From Neobacillus massiliamazoniensis (GTDB taxonomy: Bacteria > Bacillota > Bacilli > Bacillales > Cytobacillaceae): a stretch of DNA of 64,000 bases. Below the pieces are notes generated by a model. It was not told where the DNA came from. It made no database searches and saw only the letters and a list, made by a program, of their open reading frames with translations. The translations under genes were made by a program, and so were the position numbers. Of this stretch, positions 26,759 to 34,909 are shown piece by piece (the first letter of the stretch is position 1; every line of letters begins with the position of its first letter). The DNA lies in contig NZ_CVRB01000002.1 of NCBI RefSeq assembly GCF_001048695.1, positions 434,001-498,000 on the forward strand, written 5' to 3'.

Positions 26759-27880
26759 TTGCTACAACCCGATCTAGCAGAAAAAATAGTTAAGGAAGTC
26801 CAAAAATTAATCGATGAAGAAATTATTGTTGTTAGCACAGAAGGCTATATTATTGCCGGTACCAATCAGGAAAGAATCGGTACTTTCCATGAAGGAGCAT
26901 TAATCACTTCGCAAAAGCGGAAAAAACTGATCATCACTGAAAAAGATATACCTCAATTAAAAGGGGTAAAGGCCGGGATTAATCTCCCGATTTTCTTTCA
27001 ACAGGAGGTTATTGGTGTAATTGGGATTACCGGTAACCCCGAAACTGTCACCCCGTTTGCTGAAATCACTCGCAAAATGATTGAGCTATTCATTAGTGAA
27101 AATTACTATGCCGAACAGTTTGACTGGCATTCCCGTGCTGTTGAAACCTTCGTGATGGAGTGGCTCCAAGCAAACAAACCAAGTCCTGCTCTATTAAATC
27201 AAGCCAGAACATTATCCATTAATCTTGAACTAAATCGAACGGCAGCAATCATTGAGTTTGAACAAAGGAATCAACCTCTTACAAGAGACGTTTGGTCCGC
27301 GATATTAACATCATTTTCTCAAAATCAGCATGATGTTGCAGCACGGTCAGGAAATGAGCGACTGATTCTCTTAATCGATTGCTCCGACTCCGTTCATCCA
27401 ACCACAACCAAAAACCGGCTTATACACCTTCTACAATTTTTAAAAAATAGCTTTGGAATTTCTGCCTATGCTGGGGTTGGCCAGAAAGCAGCTCCGTCTG
27501 CGATCCGCCATTCCTATGAACAGGCTGAACGAGCATTGAAAATTGCCCGAAACAAGCGAAATATTGTGTTCGATGAGGAATTAACACTTGAAATGATTTC
27601 CGGCGAGCTTAGTCCAAAAGTAAAATCAGATTTCATTGACCGTACGATTGGTTCAATTTTAGACGATAAAGAACTATTAGGAACGTTAAGAGAATTATTT
27701 CAGCAAAACCATTCGTTAAAAAATACCGCGAAAAACTTACATATCCATATTAATACCTTACATTATCGCTTAAAAAAGGTAGAGGAGCTGACGCAATTAA
27801 ATCCAGGGAACATCCATGATTTACTAAACATATATTTAGCCCTGCTTTTTTTGGATGAACAACCAAAAATCAAAAAATAA
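26759..27880 (+). CDS. CdaR/PucR-type sugar-diacid-like regulator
   Basis: The protein is about 373 residues. The N-terminal sugar-diacid recognition domain (DEEIIVVSTEGYIIAGTNQERIGTFHEGA) is followed by a GGDEF-like linker region and a C-terminal PucR helix-turn-helix (LKNTAKNLHIHINTLHYRLKKVEELT). It probably activates glcD-glcF in response to glycolate, glycerate or a similar acid. TTG 26759 follows AGAGGTGG by five bases; GTG 26750 is in frame but lies in the ribosome site. Confidence 0.87.
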   Translation: MLQPDLAEKIVKEVQKLIDEEIIVVSTEGYIIAGTNQERIGTFHEGALITSQKRKKLIITEKDIPQLKGVKAGINLPIFFQQEVIGVIGITGNPETVTPFAEITRKMIELFISENYYAEQFDWHSRAVETFVMEWLQANKPSPALLNQARTLSINLELNRTAAIIEFEQRNQPLTRDVWSAILTSFSQNQHDVAARSGNERLILLIDCSDSVHPTTTKNRLIHLLQFLKNSFGISAYAGVGQKAAPSAIRHSYEQAERALKIARNKRNIVFDEELTLEMISGELSPKVKSDFIDRTIGSILDDKELLGTLRELFQQNHSLKNTAKNLHIHINTLHYRLKKVEELTQLNPGNIHDLLNIYLALLFLDEQPKIKK

Positions 27881-27989
27881 AACAGCTTTTTTTTAGATAT
27901 ATATCCATAGCTGGAACCCTTCATTAATTTTATACTGTAAGTAGTTTGTAAATAGGGATGAAGCACGGAAAACGAATGGGGGAAACAGC

Positions 27990-29402
27990 ATGCTTTCAAG
28001 TGAAGTAAAAGAAAAATTAATATCAATTGTATCCGAGGTAAACTTCGATGATTCTAAAACAGAATGTCTTGTTTACTCTTATGATGCTACACCAAATTTC
28101 CAGTCAATGCCCGATGCCGTGGTTAGTCCACGAAATGTAGAGGACGTTTCCCAAATAGTGAAGATTTGTAATGAATATAAGGTTCCGATTGTTCCACGAG
28201 GTTCTGGCACCAATCTCTGTGCTGGAACTTGCCCGACTAATGGTGGGATTGTCCTTCTTTTTAAACATATGAACAAAATTATTGAAATTGACGAAGAAAA
28301 CTTAACGATCACCGTACAGCCAGGTGTCATCACACTTGATATGATTCACGCCATTGAAGATAAGGGCCTGTTCTATCCTCCTGATCCAAGTTCCATGAAA
28401 ATCTCCACTATTGCCGGCAACATCAATGAGAACTCCGGCGGATTACGGGGCCTCAAATATGGCGTAACGAGGGATTATGTCATTGGACTCGAAGCGGTAT
28501 TGCCAAATGGAGATATCATCCGAACAGGTGGAAAGTTGGCAAAGGATGTCGCAGGCTATGATTTAACTCGTCTTTTTGTTGGCTCAGAAGGTACGCTTGG
28601 TATTATCACTGAAGCCACGTTGAAATTAATTCCTATGCCGGAAACAAGGAAAACCATGCTCGTACTCTATCAAGACCTATCTGCTGCTGCAAAGTCTGTT
28701 TCAAAAATTATTGCTAATAAAATCATTCCGACAACACTGGAGTTTCTTGATCAGCCGACATTAAAGGTTGTCGAAGACTTTGCCCAAATCGGGCTGCCTA
28801 CCGATGTGCAAGCTGTTCTTTTAATTGAGCAAGATGGTCCTCCTGAAGTGGTGGAAAGAGATATAAAAAAAATAGCGGATGTTTGTAAGGAGGAGAATGC
28901 AGTATCGATTCAAATCGCTGCATCTGAGGAAGAAGCCGAAGCCCTAAGAACAGCTCGACGCGCTGCTCTCTCCGCGATCGCACGTTTAAAGCCGACAACG
29001 ATCCTCGAGGATGCTACCGTCCCAAGGTCAGAAATTGCCAATATGGTGAAGGCCATCAATGAGATAACCGAAAAATATCAGCTAACGATTTGTACCTTCG
29101 GCCACGCTGGAGACGGTAATCTACACCCAACGTGCGCGACCGATGCAAGAAATCATGAAGAAATGGAACGGGTGGAGAAAGCGTTTGCGGAAATTTTTGA
29201 AAAAGCGATTGATTTAGGAGGAACAATCACCGGGGAACATGGTGTTGGAGTAATGAAGGCTCCATACCTTGAATGGAAGCTTAAAAAAGAAGGAATTGCC
29301 GCTATGAAAGCGATTAAGCAGGCTTTTGATCCTAATAATATCATGAATCCAGGGAAAGTTTTTGCCAAAGACAGCAAGAAACGAGTGGTGGTTACAAGAT
29401 GA
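27990..29402 (+). CDS. glcD: Glycolate oxidase subunit GlcD (FAD-linked)
   Basis: A 470-residue FAD-binding_4 / FAD-oxidase_C flavoprotein oxidising a 2-hydroxy acid such as glycolate or D-lactate. PRGSGTNLCAGTCPTNGGIVL is the FAD pyrophosphate site and GNINENSGGLRGLKYGVTRDYV follows. The C-terminal TFGHAGDGNLHPT and GTITGEHGVGVMKAPYL carry the active-site His residues. GGGGG lies upstream of the ATG. It overlaps glcF by ATGA, so the two subunits are co-translated. Confidence 0.93.
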   Translation: MLSSEVKEKLISIVSEVNFDDSKTECLVYSYDATPNFQSMPDAVVSPRNVEDVSQIVKICNEYKVPIVPRGSGTNLCAGTCPTNGGIVLLFKHMNKIIEIDEENLTITVQPGVITLDMIHAIEDKGLFYPPDPSSMKISTIAGNINENSGGLRGLKYGVTRDYVIGLEAVLPNGDIIRTGGKLAKDVAGYDLTRLFVGSEGTLGIITEATLKLIPMPETRKTMLVLYQDLSAAAKSVSKIIANKIIPTTLEFLDQPTLKVVEDFAQIGLPTDVQAVLLIEQDGPPEVVERDIKKIADVCKEENAVSIQIAASEEEAEALRTARRAALSAIARLKPTTILEDATVPRSEIANMVKAINEITEKYQLTICTFGHAGDGNLHPTCATDARNHEEMERVEKAFAEIFEKAIDLGGTITGEHGVGVMKAPYLEWKLKKEGIAAMKAIKQAFDPNNIMNPGKVFAKDSKKRVVVTR

Positions 29403-30745
29403 CATCTGAAAAAGAGCAAGAAAAGATTCAGGAACAATTTAAAGCGCGAATGAACGAAGATGAATTGTTAAACTGTATGCGCTGTGGCTTTTGCCTGCCC
29501 ACATGTCCAACCTATATTGAATCAGGCTATAAGGAATCACATTCTCCTCGAGGGAGAATCGCTTTAATGAAAGCAGTCGTGGATGGAATCATCGAACCGG
29601 ATGAGGACTTCGAGCGTTCACTCGAACTTTGCCTCGGCTGCCGTGCTTGTGAACCCGTTTGTCCTTCCGGCGTGAATTATGGTCACTTGCTAGAAGAAGC
29701 CAGGGACATTATCAATCAAAACAAAAAACATTCCTTGCCAGTGCGTGCGATTCGAAAAACAGTTTTTCAAGGGTTATTCCCCCACCAGAACCGCATGCGT
29801 AATCTCGTAGGTCTTATCGGTTTCTATCAGCGTTCAGGGCTCCAAACCATTGCCCGGAAGACTAGATATTTAGGCCTTTTACCTAAACCAATTGCCACGA
29901 TGGAAAAAGTTCTGCCAAAGGTCCCTACGATGAAGGAAATGAAAAACAGGCCCGAACACCTGAATCCGATGGCAGAGAAGATTCATAGGGTTGCTTTTTT
30001 CAGTGGCTGTTTAATGGATACAATGTTCCTTCAGACAAATGATGCCACCATGAAATTATTGCAATTAGCCGGATGTGAAATCGTTATTCCTAAGAACCAA
30101 ACATGCTGCGGAGCATTACATGGTCACAGCGGTGAAAAGGAAGCGTCCAAGGATCTTGCTAAAAGAAATATTATGGCCTTTGAAGCGTTAGACGTGGACT
30201 ATATTATTACTAATGCTGGTGGATGCGGAGCGTTCCTCATTGATTATGATCATTTACTAAAAGATGATCCTATTTGGAAAGACCGGGCAGTGGATTTCAA
30301 GAAGAAAATCAAAGACATTTCCGAAATTTTAGTGGCGGTTGATTTTCATAAGAAAGTGAAACTAGAGCTTCCGCCTCAAGTGATTACCTATCAAGATTCT
30401 TGTCATTTAAGAAATGTAATGAAAACCGCCTCTACCCCACGAACCCTGCTTCAATCCATACAAGGAGTTCAGTATCAAGAAATGAAGGACGCAGATCGCT
30501 GTTGCGGTTCCGCCGGAATTTATAATATCGTAGAGTCAGAGATGTCGATGGTGATGCTCGACTATAAAATGGTTCAAGCAAAAGCTACTAGTGCTGCCAC
30601 CATTGTCACAGCAAATCCAGGCTGCCTATTACAAATGCAACTTGGCATTGAGAGAGAGAACCTATCCACTAAGATGAGGGCGGTTCATATCGTAGATCTA
30701 TTAGCAGAAGCTACTAAAAACGCTAATCCAAACATTAATATATAA
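29399..30745 (+). CDS. glcF: Glycolate oxidase iron-sulfur subunit GlcF
   Basis: A 448-residue electron-transfer partner of GlcD. Two [4Fe-4S] ferredoxin motifs are present, CMRCGFCLPTCPTY and CLGCRACEPVCPSG, followed by two CCG domains (TCCGALHGHSGE and RCCGSAGIYN with SCHLRN) that bind a further cluster or haem-like cofactor. Electrons likely pass to the quinone pool. It starts within the glcD stop (ATGA). A glcE subunit is absent, as is common in Bacilli. Confidence 0.92.
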   Translation: MTSEKEQEKIQEQFKARMNEDELLNCMRCGFCLPTCPTYIESGYKESHSPRGRIALMKAVVDGIIEPDEDFERSLELCLGCRACEPVCPSGVNYGHLLEEARDIINQNKKHSLPVRAIRKTVFQGLFPHQNRMRNLVGLIGFYQRSGLQTIARKTRYLGLLPKPIATMEKVLPKVPTMKEMKNRPEHLNPMAEKIHRVAFFSGCLMDTMFLQTNDATMKLLQLAGCEIVIPKNQTCCGALHGHSGEKEASKDLAKRNIMAFEALDVDYIITNAGGCGAFLIDYDHLLKDDPIWKDRAVDFKKKIKDISEILVAVDFHKKVKLELPPQVITYQDSCHLRNVMKTASTPRTLLQSIQGVQYQEMKDADRCCGSAGIYNIVESEMSMVMLDYKMVQAKATSAATIVTANPGCLLQMQLGIERENLSTKMRAVHIVDLLAEATKNANPNINI

Positions 30746-30759
30746 TTTTTACACTCATG

Positions 30760-30788
30760 GGCTGCTTTTCAAAAAAGTTAGCCCTTTA
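30760..30788 (+). terminator. Weak hairpin after glcF
   Basis: GGGCT...AGCCC around TTTTCAAAAAAGTT, followed by TTTACT. It ends the glc operon just before the small-RNA array. Confidence 0.5.
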
Positions 30789-30833
30789 CTCTCTTTAATG
30801 CATAATTAAATAGGAAGTAGATGCTAATTATCT

Positions 30834-30887
30834 TTTATACATTATTAATGGTTTATTCATCATTTGTTCATTTCTTGGGTTTATTAT
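30834..30887 (+). promoter_or_regulatory. Phased half-sites and -10 of small-RNA unit B
   Basis: TTTATA (30834), TTAATG (30845), TTCATC (30856) and TTCATT (30867) are each 11 bp apart. The last ends nine bases before TATTAT (30882-30887). All four fit TT(A/C/T)A(C/T)N, the PhoP half-site without its last base. There is no -35 box, as expected for an activator-dependent promoter. The same positions are kept in units C (31158-31211), D (31480-31533) and E (31734-31787). Confidence 0.65.
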
Positions 30888-30893
30888 GAATAT

Positions 30894-30978
30894 ATGAAAA
30901 GGACATGATCTTTTCATAGACCTCCACCCCCCTTTTATATATATTTTTTTATCCGGCCTAGTGCCGGAAATTTTTTTT
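30894..30978 (+). ncRNA. Repeated small RNA, unit B
   Basis: About 85 nt. The 5' hairpin has stem TATGAAAAG / CTTTTCATA and loop GACATGAT. The single strand GACCTCCACCCCCC contains CCTCC, complementary to the ribosome-site core GGAGG. The terminator stem is TCCGGC / GCCGGA with a T-run. No conserved peptide is encoded. Confidence 0.65.
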
Positions 30979-31157
30979 GCCCTTAAAACTCCAATTTCTA
31001 TGTTTTAACTACAAAGAAAAGAGACTATTACAAAAGTATAAAATACTTCTGCTACAGTCCCCGTTATTCTTTTAACTATTAATTATATAGTTTTATTTCG
31101 GATGCCCCTTTACTCTCTTTAATGGGTAATCTCATAGGGAGTAGATACTAATTATCT

Positions 31158-31211
31158 TTTATACATTATTAATGATTCATTCATCATTTGTTCATTTCTA
31201 GGGTTTATTAT
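31158..31211 (+). promoter_or_regulatory. Phased half-sites and -10 of unit C
   Basis: TTTATA (31158), TTAATG (31169), TTCATC (31180), TTCATT (31191) and TATTAT (31206-31211), with spacing identical to unit B. Confidence 0.65.
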
Positions 31212-31217
31212 GAATAT

Positions 31218-31300
31218 ATGAAAAGGACATGATCTTTTCATACCCTTCATCCCCCTTTTATATATATTTTTTTATCCGACCTAGAGTCGGATATTTTTTT
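31218..31300 (+). ncRNA. Repeated small RNA, unit C
   Basis: Same architecture as unit B, with C-rich segment ACCCTTCATCCCCC. The terminator stem is ATCCGAC / GTCGGAT: both partners of one base pair changed relative to ATCCGGC / GCCGGAT. Such a compensatory change indicates selection on RNA pairing. Confidence 0.68.
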
Positions 31301-31479
31301 GACCTTAAAACTCTAATTTCTATGTTTTAAATACAAAGAAAAGGGACTATTGTTAAAGTAAAAAATACTTCTGCTACAGTCTCCGTTATTCTTTTAACTA
31401 TTAATTATATAGTTTTATTTCGGATGCCCCTTTGCTCTCTTTAATGCGTAATCTCATAGGAAGTAGGTGCTAATTATCT

Positions 31480-31533
31480 TTTATACATTATTAATGATTT
31501 AGTCATCATTTGTTCATTTCTAGGGTTTATTAT
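31480..31533 (+). promoter_or_regulatory. Phased half-sites and -10 of unit D
   Basis: TTTATA (31480), TTAATG (31491), degenerate GTCATC (31502), TTCATT (31513) and TATTAT (31528-31533). Confidence 0.6.
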
Positions 31534-31539
31534 GAATAT

Positions 31540-31623
31540 ATGAAAAGGACATGATTTTTTCATAGCCTTCCATCCCCCTTTTATATATATTTTTTTATCC
31601 GGCCTAGTGCCGGATATTTTTTT
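31540..31623 (+). ncRNA. Repeated small RNA, unit D
   Basis: Same architecture as the other units. The 5' stem is slightly weaker (GATTTTTTCATA side), the C-rich segment is CCTTCCATCCCCC, and the terminator is ATCCGGC / GCCGGAT. Confidence 0.62.
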
Positions 31624-31733
31624 ACCCTTAAAACTTTAATTTCTTTGTGTGAAATACAAAGAAAATTTTCAACAAAGTTAGCCCTTTACTCTCTTTAATG
31701 CGTAATCTCATAGGAAGTAGCTGCTAATTATCT

Positions 31734-31787
31734 TTTATACATTATTAATGATTTATTCATCATTTGTTCATTTCTAGGGTTTATTAT
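31734..31787 (+). promoter_or_regulatory. Phased half-sites and -10 of unit E
   Basis: TTTATA (31734), TTAATG (31745), TTCATC (31756), TTCATT (31767) and TATTAT (31782-31787). Confidence 0.65.
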
Positions 31788-31793
31788 GAATAT

Positions 31794-31877
31794 ATGAAAA
31801 GGACATGATCTTTTCATAGCATTCCATCCCCCATTTATATATATTTTTTTATCCGTCCTAGTGCCGGATATTTTTTT
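31794..31877 (+). ncRNA. Repeated small RNA, unit E
   Basis: Same architecture as the other units. C-rich segment CATTCCATCCCCC. The terminator stem ATCCGTC / GCCGGAT carries one mismatch, so it may be weaker. Confidence 0.6.
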
Positions 31878-31912
31878 GCCCTTAAAACTCTAATTTCTAT
31901 GTTTTATATACA

Positions 31913-32071
31913 GGGCTGTTTAAACTTGCCTGTTGATTTGCGCTCCAGGCGCTTCGCTTTCCGCGGGCGTTCCGGGGAGCCTCCTCGGCCCCGTACTCCC
32001 GCAGAAGTCTCGCGCCTTCCGCTCCAATCAACAAAGTTTCAAAAATCAACAATGACCTTTAACACAGCCAA
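31913..32071. mobile_element. GC-rich MITE-like repeat inserted in the array
   Basis: A 160-bp island far richer in GC than its flanks has imperfect terminal inverted repeats GGCTGTTTAAA and TTTAACACAGCC. It splits the spacer of the small-RNA repeat: intact copies read GTTTTAAATACAAAG, here interrupted, with ATATACA and AAATACA on either side as a probable 7-8 bp target duplication. Internal words such as GCGCTCCAGGCGCTTCGC resemble interspersed repeats I recall from many Bacillaceae genomes. It has no coding capacity. Confidence 0.7.
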
Positions 32072-32083
32072 ATACAAAGAAAA

Positions 32084-32124
32084 GAGACTATAGCAAAAGT
32101 AAAAAATACTTCTGGTACAGTCCC
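32084..32124 (-). terminator. Palindrome acting as kinase terminator
   Basis: GAGACT...AGTCCC with inner stem GCAAAAGTA / TACTTCTG. On the minus strand it is followed by CTTTTCTTTG. It lies about 160 bases past the histidine-kinase stop and belongs to the spacer module of the repeat array (other copies at 31021-31061, 31343-31384 and 34795-34835). Confidence 0.55.
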
Positions 32125-32286
32125 GTTATTCTTTTAACTATTAATTATATAGTTTTATTTCGGATGCTGAAGCAAATCCACCGTATCCTGAAACTATTCA
32201 AGCTTTACGTATTGAGCATCTACTTTACTGAAGCTTGCATTCTTATGAATAAAATGGCTGATGCCAATAAAAGCAACTACAATGAA

Positions 32287-34383
32287 TTATTTAGGTACAA
32301 AGTGCGAATTAAATTTAACAAAAAAAGTAGTGCCTTCTCGTCCAGTTTGAATTTCAATTTTTGCGTTATGTCGAGCAGCAATGGCATAACTTACACCTAA
32401 TCCTAAACCCGTTCCTTTTTCCTTTGTAGTGAAGAATGGAGTACCTAATTTTTCTAATATTTCAGGCCTAATCCCTTCTCCTTCATCTTGCACTGCAAGA
32501 GTCACCCAATCATCTTCCTTGTAGGTTCTTAGTGTTAAAACTTTTCCTTCATTCATTGCTTCTAAGCCATTACGGTATAGGTTAATAATTAATTGGCGTA
32601 TCTCATTCCGATTCAAAAGTAATTCTGGAATGTCGTTCGTCTCTATTTTTATCTCTTTATTTTGGTTAAACGCATCAACTTTAATTAATTGGGCTATATC
32701 ATGTAAGATTGCATTTAAATCTAATTTCTGTAAATCTGATGTTCTTGTATTGCTCATAGAAAGGAATTCTGTAATGATAGAATTCGCACGGTCAAGTTCT
32801 TCAATCATTACATTCAAGTGATGTTTGTACTTCTTAAATTCAACCTCTTCATTTAAAATCTGCAAAAATCCCCGTACCGTTGTCATGGGATTTCTTATTT
32901 CATGACTGATTCCGGCAGCCATTTGGGCGATTAACTCTAGCCCAGATAGCCTTTTCATTTCCTTCTCATATTTCTTTTTTTCTGTTATATCCTTAATCAG
33001 ACTACAAATCCCTTCGTCATACGGATAAGCAACAATTTCATACCAACTATCCGTATTGGGACAGTGAATTTCGAAATGTACGGGTAACCTTTCTAGCATA
33101 ACCTTATGAAATTCTTGATATAAGACTGTATCAACGAATTCCGGGTATACTCCCCATATATTCTTGCCTAATACGTCTTTTGATGTTTTATTCAGAGGTA
33201 AAAAAAGATTCTTATTTAAATAAGTAACTCTCCAATCTTTACTTAATGCAATGAATCCATCTGTAATACTTTCAATTACACTCAAATTTTTCTCGTTAGC
33301 AATGGTTAGTTCCTTTGTCCGCTCTTCTATCATGTTTTCAAGTTGGTTCATATTCAATAAGCTGGATATCGTACAAGTCGTGGCTTCAACGATAGATTGC
33401 GCCAGCTGGATTTGTGAACTAGTGTAAATGAGATCTTTTCCGTCCATATTGACAACTAAAATGACCCCTAAAACCTCATCCATTGAAACTAAAGGAATCA
33501 TAAATAGACCCTTTATAGCATATTTAAGGCAAATATCATGGTTCAGTCTTTCATCTGCAAATACATTTGGGATGAAAATTGCTCTTTTTGTTTTAATAAC
33601 CTGTTGCCTTAATGCATCATAACTTTGATCCATCTTTATCTGTTTACATATCTCTAACCAGTTTTCGTTTGATCTATCCCTATGTAAGTTCGCATGTTTA
33701 ATACTTCTATCTGCGATAGGATTCAGGAAGTGGACATCTAAATTATAGTTGTCCATAACCTTTCCTAAATAGAAAAAACATGTTTGGAGACTTTCTTGCA
33801 TCGAGGAGCACATAGAAAGATCACGAGTAACATCAAGAAGCAGCTGCTTTTCTGAAAGAAGTTTTTCCTTTTGCGTTAAATAATTCGCATTTCGAATAGC
33901 AACTGCAGCCATATTCACATAAGCCTCAACACTTTGAATTGCTGATTCTGTTAAGTTCATAGCAATTCCAACATCAAACAAATAAACCAAACCATATAAC
34001 TCTTGCTCAAATGTGATCGGTAAAGCTAACATCGATTTAATTTGAAATGCTTTAATCGGTATAGGATTGGGTCGATGATCCTTTGAAGTATCAGGGATGT
34101 AAATGGTACTTTTTGTTTCAATAAGTTCTCTTGCCAATAAATCCATTTTAGGGTCAATCACCTGCGTATCAAGTGTCCAACCATTAATCATTTCCGGCTT
34201 TCCAACATACCCTCTGAACGTGCCATCTCCTTGTGGCAAATAAATACCTACAGAATCACATTGGACTATTTCTTCAGATATTGCAGTCGTTACATACTCC
34301 AGCACATCACGTAATTCTAGCCTCGTATTAATCAATTTTGTTATATTTGCAAGACGGGAATACCTTGTTTGGTCATTTAACAT
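32287..34383 (-). CDS. Orphan GAF-GAF-PAS sensor histidine kinase
   Basis: A 698-residue soluble kinase without transmembrane helices. Two GAF domains (about residues 15-160 and 185-345) are followed by a PAS domain (about 370-480), HisKA with AAGISHEIRNPMTTVRGFLQIL (phospho-His near 493), and HATPase_c with NLYRNGLEAM, DEGEGIRPEILEKLGTPFFTTKEKGTGLGL. The HisKA box closely resembles the sporulation kinases KinA-E, so it may feed Spo0F; this is inference. No response regulator is adjacent. ATG 34383 follows GGGG; a TTG at 34398 is in frame. Confidence 0.88.
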   Translation of the reverse strand: MLNDQTRYSRLANITKLINTRLELRDVLEYVTTAISEEIVQCDSVGIYLPQGDGTFRGYVGKPEMINGWTLDTQVIDPKMDLLARELIETKSTIYIPDTSKDHRPNPIPIKAFQIKSMLALPITFEQELYGLVYLFDVGIAMNLTESAIQSVEAYVNMAAVAIRNANYLTQKEKLLSEKQLLLDVTRDLSMCSSMQESLQTCFFYLGKVMDNYNLDVHFLNPIADRSIKHANLHRDRSNENWLEICKQIKMDQSYDALRQQVIKTKRAIFIPNVFADERLNHDICLKYAIKGLFMIPLVSMDEVLGVILVVNMDGKDLIYTSSQIQLAQSIVEATTCTISSLLNMNQLENMIEERTKELTIANEKNLSVIESITDGFIALSKDWRVTYLNKNLFLPLNKTSKDVLGKNIWGVYPEFVDTVLYQEFHKVMLERLPVHFEIHCPNTDSWYEIVAYPYDEGICSLIKDITEKKKYEKEMKRLSGLELIAQMAAGISHEIRNPMTTVRGFLQILNEEVEFKKYKHHLNVMIEELDRANSIITEFLSMSNTRTSDLQKLDLNAILHDIAQLIKVDAFNQNKEIKIETNDIPELLLNRNEIRQLIINLYRNGLEAMNEGKVLTLRTYKEDDWVTLAVQDEGEGIRPEILEKLGTPFFTTKEKGTGLGLGVSYAIAARHNAKIEIQTGREGTTFFVKFNSHFVPK

Positions 34384-34650
34384 CCACACTAACCCCAATC
34401 GCTTGGTATAATCTGTTTTTGTCGCAGTAAGAATTCTGACTAAGTAATGTGTCTAATTCAATCTGAACAAAACAGACTATTCTTCATCCTTTTTGGTATA
34501 CGATCTTATTATTCTTATTTTACATTAGTTTACATGGGAATTAACACTCCAAAAAAAAGTTCATTTACTTATGGTGCGGTTCACTGGAACGTTGGAACTA
34601 CAGGAAGCCGTGTTCCACTACCATCTTTCCATAATTTAGTTGATTCCACA

Positions 34651-34748
34651 ATATCTTTTTTCCTCAGTTTGAGTGACAAATACACATATTGAAAATTTTA
34701 ATGAATTTTTGAAAGCGCATTAATTTCCATAGAAAAATAAGTTATAAT
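34651..34748 (+). repeat. 98-bp direct repeat, copy 1
   Basis: Matches 36623-36720 at about 85-90 percent, with the last about 55 bases (from AATGAATTTTTGAAAGCGC to AAGTTATAAT) identical. The second copy is the promoter region of the GntR gene. The two copies flank the GT39-like gene. Confidence 0.88.
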
Positions 34749-34794
34749 TTTTGCCCTTACAACTCCAATTTCTATGTTTTAAATACAAAGAAAA

Positions 34795-34835
34795 GGGACT
34801 ATTGCAAAAGTAAAAAATACTTCTGCTACAGTCCC
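34795..34835 (-). terminator. Terminator of the GT39-like gene
   Basis: GGGACT...AGTCCC palindrome with inner GCAAAAGTA / TACTTCTGC. The minus-strand continuation is CTTTTCTTTG. It is the same module as the spacers of the small-RNA array. Confidence 0.6.
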
Positions 34836-34909
34836 TGTTAATCTTTCAACTATTAATTTAATAGTCTTATTACTAAAGCTGAAGCAAATCCACCAGCAAA
34901 CAATAAGTT

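Larger units (their letters stand above)
30780..31910 (+). repeat. Four tandem copies of a small-RNA unit
   Basis: Each copy runs from CTTTACTCTCTTTAATG through phased half-sites, a -10 box, a 5' hairpin, a C-rich segment and a CCGGC-type terminator. Copies 1-3 recur every 323 bp and the fourth after 254 bp because a spacer hairpin is missing between copies 3 and 4. Copies are about 85-95 percent identical, most conserved over the promoter and RNA. Spacers hold an imperfect palindrome GGGACT...AGTCCC. Confidence 0.85.

Noticed and set aside
30894..31877. Small peptides starting at the AAGGACATG of each repeat unit
   Set aside because: The frame after the ATG stops after a few codons and differs among units; the spacing from AAGGA to ATG is too short. 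Hairpin conservation explains the sequence better.
31899..32093. A 64-codon frame across the GC-rich repeat
   Set aside because: Its codons come from the MITE-like element, which is non-coding in other contexts I recall.
34447..34692. A plus-strand frame of 81 codons upstream of the kinase
   Set aside because: Composition and lack of a ribosome site argue against it. It crosses a short repeat and the 98-bp direct repeat.
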